This document shows, one piece after another, positions 8,151 through 16,294 of a stretch of DNA of 64,000 nt (positions are counted from its first letter, which is position 1; each line of letters starts with the position of its first letter). Origin of the DNA: Clostridia bacterium. GTDB lineage: Bacteria; Bacillota; Clostridia; Oscillospirales; Acutalibacteraceae. The notes below the pieces were generated by a model, which was given only the letters and a program-made list of their open reading frames with translations, made no database searches and was not told the DNA's origin. Made by a program: the position numbers and the translations under genes. Location of the stretch: NCBI GenBank assembly GCA_017517865.1, contig JAFWYB010000013.1:1-64000 (forward strand), read 5' to 3'.

Positions 8151-8515
8151 TTAATACTTTTTCTCTTATATATAAAGAGTTGAAAACCGCAAAAAGTAAC
8201 ACAAAAATTTTAATGTTTTTGAAAATTGTCGAAATGACAGTTTTGACGCAGATATTTTGTTGATTTTGCCAAGCAATTTATATTTATACATATTAAAAAT
8301 ATCGCAATATAGTTTTATGTTCAAGATTACTTGCAAAAACGTTGCATTTTTCGACAAAAATGCATATTTTTAAACTCAATTATTACACAATAACCAACCG
8401 CACCATAGCAGTTAAGCTACGATGCGGTTTGCAATTTTTATTCAGTTTATATTCTTGCATTTTTAATGTATTCCATATCGTTCAACAAATTCGCTATTGG
8501 TATCTTGCCTTTTAA
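8151..8515. other. Intergenic region with bidirectional terminator
   Basis: I see no convincing gene in this AT-rich 365-bp stretch. A near-perfect 14-bp hairpin at 8396-8429 (AACCGCACCATAGC against GCTACGATGCGGTT) with T-rich flanks can end transcription from both the recombinase and the leftward genes beyond. It probably marks the edge of the recombinase-borne element. Confidence 0.6.
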
Positions 8516-8959
8516 TTATTGTGTTTCTTGAACAACATACAATTTTCCGCTTGACTTACAAAAAATAATTGTATCATTGTTTTTCTCTAAAACACACCAC
8601 TGGAAATCCTCGGCAGTATCAATTTTCATAGACTCTTCTACTTCAATTTCGGTTAGTAATGAGTCTATTTTCTCTTTTACTTCTGATTTGTTCCCCAAAA
8701 CAAACTCAACATTTTCGATAGGCTCTCCGTTATCCTCATAAATGCTGTACCTAATGCCATCACCTGTAAACCCTATATCGCTTTTAGCAGAATAGATTTC
8801 TTTAAAACCATTTGTAAAATCTATTTCCCACAATTTTTCATAAACATAAGTATTTGAGTTTACTCTGAAAGTACCGACAAAAAACAACACAGCTATTCCA
8901 AGAAAACCAAGTGATATAACTATCAACTTTTTACAGTTTATTCTCATATTATTCACCAT
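8516..8959 (-). CDS. Small membrane-anchored protein, unknown
   Basis: A 147-residue protein with one N-terminal transmembrane segment (IVISLGFLGIAVLFFVG) and a soluble extracytoplasmic part rich in beta strands. I do not recognise the family. A second ATG four codons in (8947) has a better-placed GGTG ribosome binding site and may be the true start. It follows the secreted protein gene by 16 bp and is probably its operon partner. Confidence 0.6.
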   Translation of the reverse strand: MVNNMRINCKKLIVISLGFLGIAVLFFVGTFRVNSNTYVYEKLWEIDFTNGFKEIYSAKSDIGFTGDGIRYSIYEDNGEPIENVEFVLGNKSEVKEKIDSLLTEIEVEESMKIDTAEDFQWCVLEKNNDTIIFCKSSGKLYVVQETQ

Positions 8960-8975
8960 CGTTTGGCATTAAAGC

Positions 8976-9731
8976 TTAAATATAAACTCCCATTTCAATT
9001 TTAAATGGAACAATAACTCCCGCTTCTTGTGCCTTGTACATTGTATTCACGGCAATTCCCTGAATGCTTGAGTAATCAGCTACTGCATAATCATATCTGT
9101 CATATATCAAGAACATATGATGGTTTGTATCGCGATAATAAGTAAACCGGTGAATTGCATAGTAAAAATCATCATCTACCGTTTTTCCTGTTTTCTCGAA
9201 GCTTGAACTGCCACTTCTGCTACCACTCGCATACAACCTTTTATATTCTGTCGTTTGAGAAATAAGAGTTTTATATACCGGATTATAAAATGAATCCAGC
9301 ACTTCATTTTCTTTAGCGTGAGTTAACAATTCTGCTGACAAATAATAGTCTTTGGAATTAAAATAGGCAATTACCGCGGAAACTGCGGGAGAATAAAGCA
9401 AATGAAAACTACCATATGGAATCAATAATGTTCCGTTCTGATAGCTTTGATACTCTTCTATCATATCCTCCACGGAAGATATCTGATTTATAATCTGTTC
9501 TCTTTCCACTAAATTTGATGTCTCTGCCAATAGTCTAACCAAACGCAATTTCATTTCGTTGAGTTCAGCAATAACGTTTGTTCCATTAGCAACAAGTTCA
9601 CTTTCGATTGATGAAACAGACTGATTTACAGACATAATTTCATTGTTGAGTGCCGTCTCTTCAGCATATACGCTTAACGGTAGGCTTAACAACATAATAA
9701 CAACTAAAAGAACACTAACTATTTTTTTCAT
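8976..9731 (-). CDS. Secreted protein, unknown
   Basis: The 251-residue protein starts with a clear signal peptide (residues 1-23, cut after VYA) behind a strong AGGAGG site. Residues about 28-80 are predicted helical coiled coil. The remainder is a mixed domain with Tyr/His-rich stretches (YAIHRFTYYRDTNHH). No catalytic motif is recognised. It leads a two-gene unit with the membrane protein at 8516 and has a sigma-A-like promoter about 110 bp upstream. Confidence 0.7.
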   Translation of the reverse strand: MKKIVSVLLVVIMLLSLPLSVYAEETALNNEIMSVNQSVSSIESELVANGTNVIAELNEMKLRLVRLLAETSNLVEREQIINQISSVEDMIEEYQSYQNGTLLIPYGSFHLLYSPAVSAVIAYFNSKDYYLSAELLTHAKENEVLDSFYNPVYKTLISQTTEYKRLYASGSRSGSSSFEKTGKTVDDDFYYAIHRFTYYRDTNHHMFLIYDRYDYAVADYSSIQGIAVNTMYKAQEAGVIVPFKIEMGVYI

Positions 9732-9790
9732 ATTATGGACCTCCTTTTGATATTTTTAATTAATAATTTTAACTAATGAAAATTTAAATT

Positions 9791-9815
9791 CCATATTGGA
9801 ATCACCTTAGCCTTC
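9791..9815 (-). promoter_or_regulatory. Conserved leader motif, copy 1
   Basis: Leftward, this leader contains AAGG-C-TAAGGTGATTCCAAT, nearly identical to the motif at 11238-11261 in the leader of the secreted gene at 10172. A weaker relative lies near 12943-12966. Function is unknown. Confidence 0.4.
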
Positions 9816-9837
9816 CTGTTGAACGGTATTATTAACT

Positions 9838-9865
9838 ATTATAATTTTAGTGTTTGACTATACAA
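9838..9865 (-). promoter_or_regulatory. Candidate sigma-A promoter
   Basis: Leftward TTGTAT (9865-9860), a 16-bp spacer, then TATAAT (9843-9838), ahead of the secreted gene starting at 9731. Unlike the neighbouring units it lacks the ECF-type boxes. Confidence 0.45.
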
Positions 9866-9925
9866 ATTATTAAACAAACAGCAGTTGCATACAAGCTTAT
9901 TATATATAATTGTAATTAGATATGA

Positions 9926-10147
9926 TTATAATTTATCATCTTTCTCATCAATGGTTTTATGGCTTTGTAATTTATTGTGTAAGCAATTAAGTTTTTGTAT
10001 TATTATGGTAGAACTGGCAATGTTCACTGCAGTCAACCCCATAGCGATAGCTAAAATCATTTGGATTGAATTTGAATCTGAAAGCGGTATCATAAGTGTT
10101 ATCCAGCCAACAAAAAGAAAAATTATTAACAGTATTATTGCAATCAT
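9926..10147 (-). CDS. Small two-helix membrane protein
   Basis: A 73-residue ORF with two hydrophobic segments (about 1-20 and 27-50) and a charged tail (HKTIDEKDDKL). The ribosome binding site is weak (AAAAAG). It starts 24 bp after the end of the secreted protein gene at 10172, so it may be read on the same transcript. An overlapping rightward reading frame looks like a shadow. Unknown function. Confidence 0.45.
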   Translation of the reverse strand: MIAIILLIIFLFVGWITLMIPLSDSNSIQMILAIAMGLTAVNIASSTIIIQKLNCLHNKLQSHKTIDEKDDKL

Positions 10148-10171
10148 CTTTTTATATTATAGCCCATATAA

Positions 10172-11158
10172 TTATGCGGCTGTTCCTCCCGTGTTGTTTT
10201 TTCCATATACTGTTCCATGGTATATGTATTTTTGGGCTATCGTAAAGTTTTCATAAAAATAACCTGTGCAGTGTTGCTCATCCATACCTAACCTAAAATC
10301 TATCCCGAGGGAAACTCCTGAACCGCTCAAGGAATAATTTGGAACAATGTTAATTGTTGTGTGTCCATAAGCCGCATCCACATATAACATTGCTGCGTTG
10401 GAGCGATTTGTTAACTGAAAAGTACCGTATCCACTATACGCAAAGTGTGTTAGTACACCATCGCCATCAGTTAATGCTAAGGCGAATTTAGCTGAAATGC
10501 TATTTGTATGCTCAGTTGAAAGTACCCAAGGTTCCACCTGGCTAATGGTTGAGTATGAAGGATGAACAGAAATTAGATTAGCATGCACTTTATTGTTTGG
10601 CTGTACGCAGTATGTAAAACTATTTGATGTGTTCGAGTCAAACACGACAGCAACCATATCGACAATTCTAAAGAAAGGAATTCTACTCCATGACCAAGAA
10701 TATTTCATATTCACATAATACATTGGTGTATTATTTTCTGTACGAGAACCATTACTAACATAGCTTAAATTCGAGGTCATAGTAGCCGTAGAAATGGATC
10801 TAATGACATTTTCTGGAATATCATCCATAGCTGCAGCTTTACGCAATTCTACTATTTCATCATCTGTATATCTGTAATTTCTCAACGTTTGATCATCTAA
10901 TGAAGCACGATTGCGAATTTCTTTTTCATAATCAAAATTTCTTATATTAATGATATCTTCTTTTGTACAGCCAAGAGCTAAAAGTTCCTTATCTGTTTTA
11001 GAAACTACTTTTTTGTATTCATCCCATTCGTTGATTGTTATATTTTTTTCGGCAACAAGTTCTCCAACATTTATCGCATAGGAACTTATTGAAAAAATTG
11101 AAATCAAAAAAACAAAAGATAAAAACACAGATAAACTTTTTTGGAAAAACTTTTTCAT
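10172..11158 (-). CDS. Secreted protein, unknown, ECF-controlled
   Basis: The start chosen at 11158 has a good CGGAGG site and begins a clear signal peptide (MKKFFQKSLSVFLSFVFLIS). A longer reading from 11203 would bury that signal. The 328-residue product has a helical region (about 35-110, rich in KE/DD) and then a beta-rich domain (MKYSWSWSRIPFF, DFRLGMDEQHCTGYF). I do not recognise it. It lies about 135 nt downstream of an ECF-type promoter (11301-11330), so it is a predicted target of the sigma factor at 17145. Confidence 0.7.
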   Translation of the reverse strand: MKKFFQKSLSVFLSFVFLISIFSISSYAINVGELVAEKNITINEWDEYKKVVSKTDKELLALGCTKEDIINIRNFDYEKEIRNRASLDDQTLRNYRYTDDEIVELRKAAAMDDIPENVIRSISTATMTSNLSYVSNGSRTENNTPMYYVNMKYSWSWSRIPFFRIVDMVAVVFDSNTSNSFTYCVQPNNKVHANLISVHPSYSTISQVEPWVLSTEHTNSISAKFALALTDGDGVLTHFAYSGYGTFQLTNRSNAAMLYVDAAYGHTTINIVPNYSLSGSGVSLGIDFRLGMDEQHCTGYFYENFTIAQKYIYHGTVYGKNNTGGTAA

Positions 11159-11237
11159 TATAATATACCTCCGTAGTTTTTTAATATCATTATTTTTAGG
11201 CATTAAAAAATATTAGTAATCACGTATATATTATCAT

Positions 11238-11261
11238 CCACATTGGTATCACCTTATCCTT
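11238..11261 (-). promoter_or_regulatory. Conserved leader motif, copy 2
   Basis: Leftward AAGGATAAGGTGATACCAAT lies within the 5' leader of the secreted gene at 10172. It matches the element at 9791-9815 in about 22 of 26 positions. Confidence 0.4.
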
Positions 11262-11300
11262 TACTTGATACAATATTCATTTAATTTTACTTTTCAATAA

Positions 11301-11330
11301 TATAGTCTAAAAAACTCGGTAATCTTACAA
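11301..11330 (-). promoter_or_regulatory. ECF promoter P1
   Basis: Leftward TTGTAAGA (11330-11323), exactly 14 bp, then AGACTATA (11308-11301). It has the same octamers and spacing as P2, P3 and P4. It drives the secreted gene at 10172 through a leader of about 135 nt. Confidence 0.85.
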
Positions 11331-11400
11331 GATAATATTCTACAAATATTTCGTCAAAAATTTGTGTGTTTTACACATAGCGTTTTTGAGGGTATAAAAT

Positions 11401-11432
11401 GAGGTGATACTAAACAGTACCACCTCAAACTT
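11401..11432 (-). terminator. Terminator after SUKH gene
   Basis: A 10-bp stem with one mismatch (GAGGTGATAC against GTACCACCTC) and a T-rich run in the leftward direction, just beyond the immunity gene and just before P1. Confidence 0.5.
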
Positions 11433-11459
11433 GGATTTATAGTGTTATTAGAATTTTTG

Positions 11460-11981
11460 TTATTTACAAAAGCAGTCATTTAGATATGAAATTGTTTTTG
11501 GGGGATAATCCAACCATCTCCAATAGTTGTGAAAATTACAAATTATAAGTCTCTCCAAAAAAGTTATAAAATCACAGCCAATAAGATTCCCATTATTAAA
11601 ACCAGAGCTTTCAAAAAAAATGTAGTTGCCAGAGTCAATCAAGGAGGAATCTATAAAAAGTCTATCACCAAAGAAATATGCAAAATTATAAATGCCGGGG
11701 CGAAATTCTGAGCGGTTAACTTTTTCTTGCTCTATTAATGTACCAATGTCATAAATTTGTTGTTCGGAGGAACCACATTCAATACCGTTGGTAAACAATA
11801 GAAATTGGGACAGTTCCTGTGGAAGTTGATAACCTCTCGACTCAAACAATTTAATTTGTTCTTTATCTGCCCCTTCTCGCAATACCCAAGGCTTGTCTAT
11901 CAGATTTGCACCTTCAGCATATATAGTGTTGTTTAGTTTTGTAATAGTTACTAAAGACTCGAGGATTGTTTGTATTTCCAT
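11460..11981 (-). CDS. SMI1/KNR4 (SUKH) family immunity protein
   Basis: The 173-residue cytoplasmic protein has the SUKH pattern: LFESRGYQLPQELSQFLLF followed by NGIE, a central acidic/aromatic part (FAYFFGDRLFIDSS) and GNLIGCDFITFLERLI. SUKH proteins are classic immunity partners of bacterial nuclease toxins. It sits 63 bp after the secreted HNH nuclease gene with its own AAAGGAG site, so it is probably the cognate immunity protein on the same ECF-driven transcript (inference). Confidence 0.8.
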   Translation of the reverse strand: MEIQTILESLVTITKLNNTIYAEGANLIDKPWVLREGADKEQIKLFESRGYQLPQELSQFLLFTNGIECGSSEQQIYDIGTLIEQEKVNRSEFRPGIYNFAYFFGDRLFIDSSLIDSGNYIFFESSGFNNGNLIGCDFITFLERLIICNFHNYWRWLDYPPKTISYLNDCFCK

Positions 11982-12044
11982 CTTAGGTATCTCCTTTGAA
12001 GTTGCAAATTAATTTTGCTTTTAGACTAGGATTGTGTTATCTGC

Positions 12045-12833
12045 TTATTTGTAATAATTCCACCAATTTGTTACTCTAGTATGGTCTGACTTTGTTAAAG
12101 CAATTAAATTACCATAAGCATTCGTACCACCATATCTTCTTGGTAAAATATGATGTACTTCATATCCTGTTAAATCTTTTCCGATATGCGCTGCATATTG
12201 ATTTCTAATTGTTGCATTCCACGGTACCCATTGAGATGAAGGGATTTCAGTAGCCGTAACTGAGAAATTATAAGGCAGAGATTGATTTGTAACAGGACTG
12301 ACGATGTCTGTAGGATATTTTTCACCACGCTTGTTGAATGGAACTTTATATGTGCTGTAATTAATATTTTCGCTGTTGCCGGTGCCAGTGAGAACTGCAT
12401 AATATTTGGCTGTTTGATTATTGGTTGATACTGTAACGGACATGGATTCGCCTAAATTAAGATCATTATCGTATTTAGAAGCACGCAATACAGCTGAAGT
12501 TCTATAAGAATACAATTTTAATGTAATACTTACAGTACTAAAACCGAGAGCAAAATCGTTTTTTACTGTTGCAGTAACCGTATTAGCTGTTTTATTGCCG
12601 ATCAGAGACACATTAAGGTGATATATTGAGCGAGTTCGTGCGTCTGTTATAGGTACAATAAAATCTTCGGTGTCTTCTGTAATATTTACAGGATACAGTA
12701 TCGTAAATTCGTTATCTTCAATTATTGTATTATTTGTGTCTGTCACCATTGCTGCATTTGCCATCAAATTACATGACAATATCATAATCAGACACATAAT
12801 CAATGATATTGTGCGTAAAAACACTTTTTTCAT
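12045..12833 (-). CDS. Secreted HNH nuclease (putative toxin)
   Basis: The 262-residue protein has a signal peptide (1-28, AAAGGAG site), a beta-rich middle domain (about 40-190) and a C-terminal HNH module at about 218-262: GYEVHHILPRRYGG, then N-x7-L-x5-H. The His-His-Ile-Leu-Pro-Arg core, the central Asn and the final His are all there, so it should be active. With a SUKH gene directly downstream this looks like a nuclease effector with immunity. Secretion by a plain Sec signal, without an LXG or WXG domain, is unusual for the type. It is expressed from ECF promoter P2. Confidence 0.8.
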   Translation of the reverse strand: MKKVFLRTISLIMCLIMILSCNLMANAAMVTDTNNTIIEDNEFTILYPVNITEDTEDFIVPITDARTRSIYHLNVSLIGNKTANTVTATVKNDFALGFSTVSITLKLYSYRTSAVLRASKYDNDLNLGESMSVTVSTNNQTAKYYAVLTGTGNSENINYSTYKVPFNKRGEKYPTDIVSPVTNQSLPYNFSVTATEIPSSQWVPWNATIRNQYAAHIGKDLTGYEVHHILPRRYGGTNAYGNLIALTKSDHTRVTNWWNYYK

Positions 12834-12973
12834 AAGAAACCTTTCTCCTTTTTGCTTTAAAATTTAGTTACTCATTCTATCTTGCTACTTTTAGCAATTA
12901 TTTATTTTAAGTATAAACCATTTGTGTCACTCCAATCTTTCGGTAAATGTGAATCGCATTAACCTTTTGATAA

Positions 12974-13003
12974 TATAGTCTTAAAAATTTGAAAATCTTA
13001 CAA
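12974..13003 (-). promoter_or_regulatory. ECF promoter P2
   Basis: Leftward TTGTAAGA (13003-12996), 14 bp, AGACTATA (12981-12974). It lies about 135 nt ahead of the HNH nuclease start. Confidence 0.85.
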
Positions 13004-13033
13004 AAAATAATTTATGAAATGTTATAATAAAAT

Positions 13034-13067
13034 ACACCATATCTATAATGTGAATAAGATATGGTGT
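13034..13067 (-). terminator. Terminator after lipoprotein gene
   Basis: An 11-bp perfect stem (ACACCATATCT against AGATATGGTGT) is followed leftward by a T-rich run. It closes the unit ending with the gene at 13081. Confidence 0.65.
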
Positions 13068-13080
13068 TTCTAATATTTAC

Positions 13081-14376
13081 TTAAAATAATTTACTGAGTT
13101 TACCTTCAATTGTTTCTCTATCAATGATGTAATGTTTTATATCCATAGGATTATATATACCAGAATCACAATATGTAACAAGTATGCTTTCATTTGATAA
13201 TGATTGAATACCTACGAAATAAGGATTTTTTAAGTCCAATAAAAATTCTGTTGCGTAAACTTTATCATTCTGCATATCAATTATATATAGGGGGCAATTT
13301 TTCTGTTCAATTTCTCCGCTATATACATTTACATTGCTCTCAATAAAAAAAATGTATTTGCTTGCAACTGCATATTGGACTTGACGGTCTGTACCTTTCA
13401 TAACAAGTTCAATTCCAACATCTGTTTTTTTACAAATATATGTTGTAAGGCTTTCATACGTTCTAAAAACAATATAGTCGTCTGTTAAATACAATTCAAG
13501 CATTTGTTCTGAGCCAATAATATCTTCAAAACCAATTAAGGCTTCTTCTTTTATTAATTTTCCGCTTTTGTCATAATGATATAAAAAGAATTGATATTTA
13601 CCAGAAATCAGACGGCGACCCAACCCAAATATTTCTCCATCTTTTACCGCAAAGCGTTCTATTAGTATTCCTTTACTGTCTGTCCAACTTACATCATTTT
13701 CATATCTTTCATTAATTATTTCTTTTTTTTCGCCATTTATATCATAAATCCAAGCCGTTGATATTACGGCATATTCCGTTTTATCAGAAGGTCCTTGTGT
13801 AATGCTATATGATAAAAATTCTGTATCATTTATTTGACACATATAAATTAGTGGGTTACTGCATTCTAATTCATCGACAATTTCAACAGTTCCATTCTCG
13901 ACGTCAATTCTTGTTAATTTCACATCGTGAGCAGTATCTTCAGAAAATTCTGAAGTGTAGCTTTTCCATTCGTAAAGATATTTATCCTTAAGCACTACCA
14001 TAGAACCGGAACCAACTGACCAGTTTGTAATGTTTTGGGGAGTATTTAACCTTATTTCTTTTCCTGATTTAGATTCAATCAACATAATTTCGTCGTTTAT
14101 TCCGCCAACTGAATATGTAGATTTATACCCATAGTAAGTATTGCCTATAGCATTTACGATTGTAAAATTGTTTAGGTTCAAATTTTTAAATTCTTTTGCC
14201 AAATTTGTTGATTTAACATTGACTTTTGGCAATATAACATCTTCATTCAGATTAATGCTTTGTGAAGTGTTTTCTGATTCGTTTTTTTCATCTGCTGATG
14301 GTTTTGAATTAACACTTGAACAACCAAATAAAAAACACAAAGATAATAATAGAGCGATGCACACTAGTTTTTTCAT
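13081..14376 (-). CDS. Lipoprotein, probable beta-propeller
   Basis: The 431-residue protein starts with a lipoprotein signal: lipobox LFGC, lipidated Cys about residue 19. A Ser/Asn/Glu-rich linker follows. The body is made of repeating short beta strands with YAVISTAWIYD- and YAVASKYIFFIES-like blades, which suggests a beta-propeller sensor or binding domain. No enzyme motif is seen. The start has a good AAAGGAG site. It lies about 90 bp after the C39-like gene with a hairpin between them and no ECF promoter of its own, so partial readthrough from P3 is likely. Confidence 0.65.
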   Translation of the reverse strand: MKKLVCIALLLSLCFLFGCSSVNSKPSADEKNESENTSQSINLNEDVILPKVNVKSTNLAKEFKNLNLNNFTIVNAIGNTYYGYKSTYSVGGINDEIMLIESKSGKEIRLNTPQNITNWSVGSGSMVVLKDKYLYEWKSYTSEFSEDTAHDVKLTRIDVENGTVEIVDELECSNPLIYMCQINDTEFLSYSITQGPSDKTEYAVISTAWIYDINGEKKEIINERYENDVSWTDSKGILIERFAVKDGEIFGLGRRLISGKYQFFLYHYDKSGKLIKEEALIGFEDIIGSEQMLELYLTDDYIVFRTYESLTTYICKKTDVGIELVMKGTDRQVQYAVASKYIFFIESNVNVYSGEIEQKNCPLYIIDMQNDKVYATEFLLDLKNPYFVGIQSLSNESILVTYCDSGIYNPMDIKHYIIDRETIEGKLSKLF

Positions 14377-14403
14377 ATCAAACTAACTCCTTTCATTTAA
14401 TAT

Positions 14404-14430
14404 CCGTGCTTGACTGGAAATCAAGCACGG
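14404..14430. terminator. Intergenic hairpin
   Basis: A perfect 10-bp stem (CCGTGCTTGA against TCAAGCACGG) with a 7-nt loop, between the C39-like gene and the lipoprotein gene. Leftward it lacks a proper T run, so it may attenuate or stabilise rather than fully terminate. Confidence 0.45.
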
Positions 14431-14466
14431 AGTAATCATACAGTTAGAAAGAAATTAAAAATACAA

Positions 14467-15420
14467 TTAGGTGAGGTAATACTGTGAACCTGAACCAAAT
14501 TTATTTGTGATAACAGTATTCAATTGCGACCATGTTCTCTTATGCTCACCATCGTTAGCTGTTGCACCGGAAACATACTGTGAAAAATAATATGGATCGC
14601 CGATAAAATATCTGTTATTTTCCCAAGTAAGTAATCCGCTACATATACAGAAATGACCGCCTGTAGTATATGGCCAATTAGTTGTTCCCGAAGTGTTTTT
14701 TATAATCAAAATCATAGGCTGATAATTCAATACATTGTTTTTTAGGTCAGTATTGAATGTTGTCTGACTGCCGGCATATTTTTTATACACATAGGGGACA
14801 TAATCTGATGGCTTGCTCGGAAGATGAAGGTTCAAGTAGTTTCTTATTAAAGGAAGGTCAGGGTATGTAACACCCCACTGACTTTTCCAAAAACTCATTA
14901 TATTTGACTGTGATGGGGGTGCAGCACCAATGTATTTACCTACAGTATATACTGTTCCTGCACTACATGATGTACTTGTTACCTGTTTGTATATGGTGGG
15001 CCATAAAGCATATGTAGGCATTGATACTCCAGCTACGGTACTGTTTGTACTAATAACAGAAGCAGTAGAAACATTAGATGTTAATATAGCTCTATCATTT
15101 TTAATGGAGTTTGTTGTAACAATGTCCCCGTTGAGAATAGCAACATCATTTTCAGATAATGAAACATTTGTAAATTCTGTTTCATCTATTCCCATCTGAT
15201 ATGCCTTTTTCATTATTGCCTGACGTTCTTGCAGAGAATTGCTATTAAGCAATAGTTCTTCAAACTGTTCAATCAATGACTGTTCCGATGTGCTGACATC
15301 AGCATCGCCTCTAGGCAATACATTGTTGTCTATTGCACTTGCTGATGTGATGGTGCCCATTAAACATGCAATACACAAAATTGTAGAAATAATGCATTTT
15401 ACTAAAGAATATCTTTTCAT
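14467..15420 (-). CDS. Secreted C39-like (papain-fold) cysteine peptidase
   Basis: The start at 15420 is set by a strong AGGAGG and a clear signal peptide (about 1-29, TSASA). A longer frame reaching 15489 would start in a leader hairpin. The 317-residue product has a ~110-residue Ser/Thr-rich pro-region, then a peptidase C39_2-like domain: KQVTSTSCSAG (catalytic Cys), TGGHFCICSG (His) and YFIGDPYYF (Asp). It may cleave other secreted proteins or peptides. It is under ECF promoter P3. Confidence 0.75.
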   Translation of the reverse strand: MKRYSLVKCIISTILCIACLMGTITSASAIDNNVLPRGDADVSTSEQSLIEQFEELLLNSNSLQERQAIMKKAYQMGIDETEFTNVSLSENDVAILNGDIVTTNSIKNDRAILTSNVSTASVISTNSTVAGVSMPTYALWPTIYKQVTSTSCSAGTVYTVGKYIGAAPPSQSNIMSFWKSQWGVTYPDLPLIRNYLNLHLPSKPSDYVPYVYKKYAGSQTTFNTDLKNNVLNYQPMILIIKNTSGTTNWPYTTGGHFCICSGLLTWENNRYFIGDPYYFSQYVSGATANDGEHKRTWSQLNTVITNKFGSGSQYYLT

Positions 15421-15459
15421 GATTTTTCCTCCTTTTTTATAGTAAAAAGATAACACCTT

Positions 15460-15490
15460 ATTGCGTATAAACAAAACGTTTATACGCAAT
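15460..15490 (-). promoter_or_regulatory. 13-bp hairpin in the leader of the C39-like gene
   Basis: A perfect 13-bp stem (ATTGCGTATAAAC against GTTTATACGCAAT) with a 5-nt loop lies between P3 and the ribosome binding site. Upstream in the same leader is a 20-codon ORF starting MKRMTF with a GGAGAG site, whose stop falls in the stem. This could be a translational or attenuation control, but it is based on one sequence only. Confidence 0.5.
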
Positions 15491-15585
15491 AACTGTTGAA
15501 TTTTAAAACATACCTCACTTTAAGGAAAGTCATTCTTTTCATAATTACCACTCTCCACTTAAAATTGTTTTTCGACTTTCACTAA

Positions 15586-15615
15586 TATAGTCTTGATACA
15601 AATGAAATCTTACAA
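15586..15615 (-). promoter_or_regulatory. ECF promoter P3
   Basis: Leftward TTGTAAGA (15615-15608), 14 bp, AGACTATA (15593-15586). It serves the C39-like peptidase gene through a leader of about 160 nt. Confidence 0.85.
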
Positions 15616-15672
15616 AGTCGAATTTACTAAATATTTCATCTTTTCTTTGTTAACATTGCTATATATCATATC

Positions 15673-15718
15673 AAAAAAGTCCCGTACAATTCGAAAAAGA
15701 AGAGTACGAGACTTTTTT
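15673..15718. terminator. Bidirectional terminator
   Basis: A 15-bp stem with one mismatch (AAAAAAGTCCCGTAC against GTACGAGACTTTTTT) carries A and T runs on both sides. It ends the sigma/anti-sigma unit. Confidence 0.75.
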
Positions 15719-15769
15719 CATTAATATTATTTATTCAATAATATAATTAAATTTGTTTATTGTAATTAA

Positions 15770-16282
15770 TCAAAATGCTAACGATGAAGTTACATTATAA
15801 CTCGTTTCTGTGTCCTTAAAAACTAAAAGTTTGGTTTTCTCGGCATAATGCTCACAAACTACACGATATGTATAACCTTTTGGAGCGGAGATAGTTTTTG
15901 AGAATATTTTTGATGTTGCTTCAGAATATTGATCGTAATAGCAGTAAGTAGTATAATCAGTCCATGTTCCGTTAATCAATCTTTGTAATTTAACATAAGT
16001 GAAACCACATTTTTTTACATCAGTTACACATATTGTTTTTGCAGTAATTATCAATTTATCTGTAGTTTTTGACAACTTTAAAAATTTACTTGTTATTAAT
16101 CCTGTTGATAATACACTTACATCTGAATTGTTATTAGTATTATATAAACCATATACTTCATCAATAATGTTGTTTTCAATAACAAGTGTTGAATCTAAAG
16201 TTTTCTCTTGTGCAAAGGTATTGATAGATAGTATGCTTATAAGTGATAATACGGCTAAAAACAATGATATAATTTTTTTCAA
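15770..16282 (-). CDS. Small secreted protein
   Basis: About 170 residues with a signal peptide (KKIISLFLAVLSLISIL, cut near FAQ) and a beta-sandwich-like C-terminal part (VKLQRLINGTWTDYTTY, YRVVCEHYAEK). No ATG fits. A TTG at 16282, 8 nt after GAGG, is the best start, and a GTG at 16291 is the alternative. It follows the anti-sigma gene within a few bases, so it belongs to the P4 unit. Function unknown. Confidence 0.65.
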   Translation of the reverse strand: MKKIISLFLAVLSLISILSINTFAQEKTLDSTLVIENNIIDEVYGLYNTNNNSDVSVLSTGLITSKFLKLSKTTDKLIITAKTICVTDVKKCGFTYVKLQRLINGTWTDYTTYCYYDQYSEATSKIFSKTISAPKGYTYRVVCEHYAEKTKLLVFKDTETSYNVTSSLAF

Positions 16283-16294
16283 AATAAACACCTC

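Noticed and set aside
9885-10256. Rightward 123-codon frame
   Set aside because: It overlaps two leftward genes, is composed of hydrophobic shadow sequence and lacks a ribosome binding site.
11529-11711. Rightward 60-codon frame inside the SUKH gene
   Set aside because: It is antisense to a gene with a recognisable family and has no support of its own.
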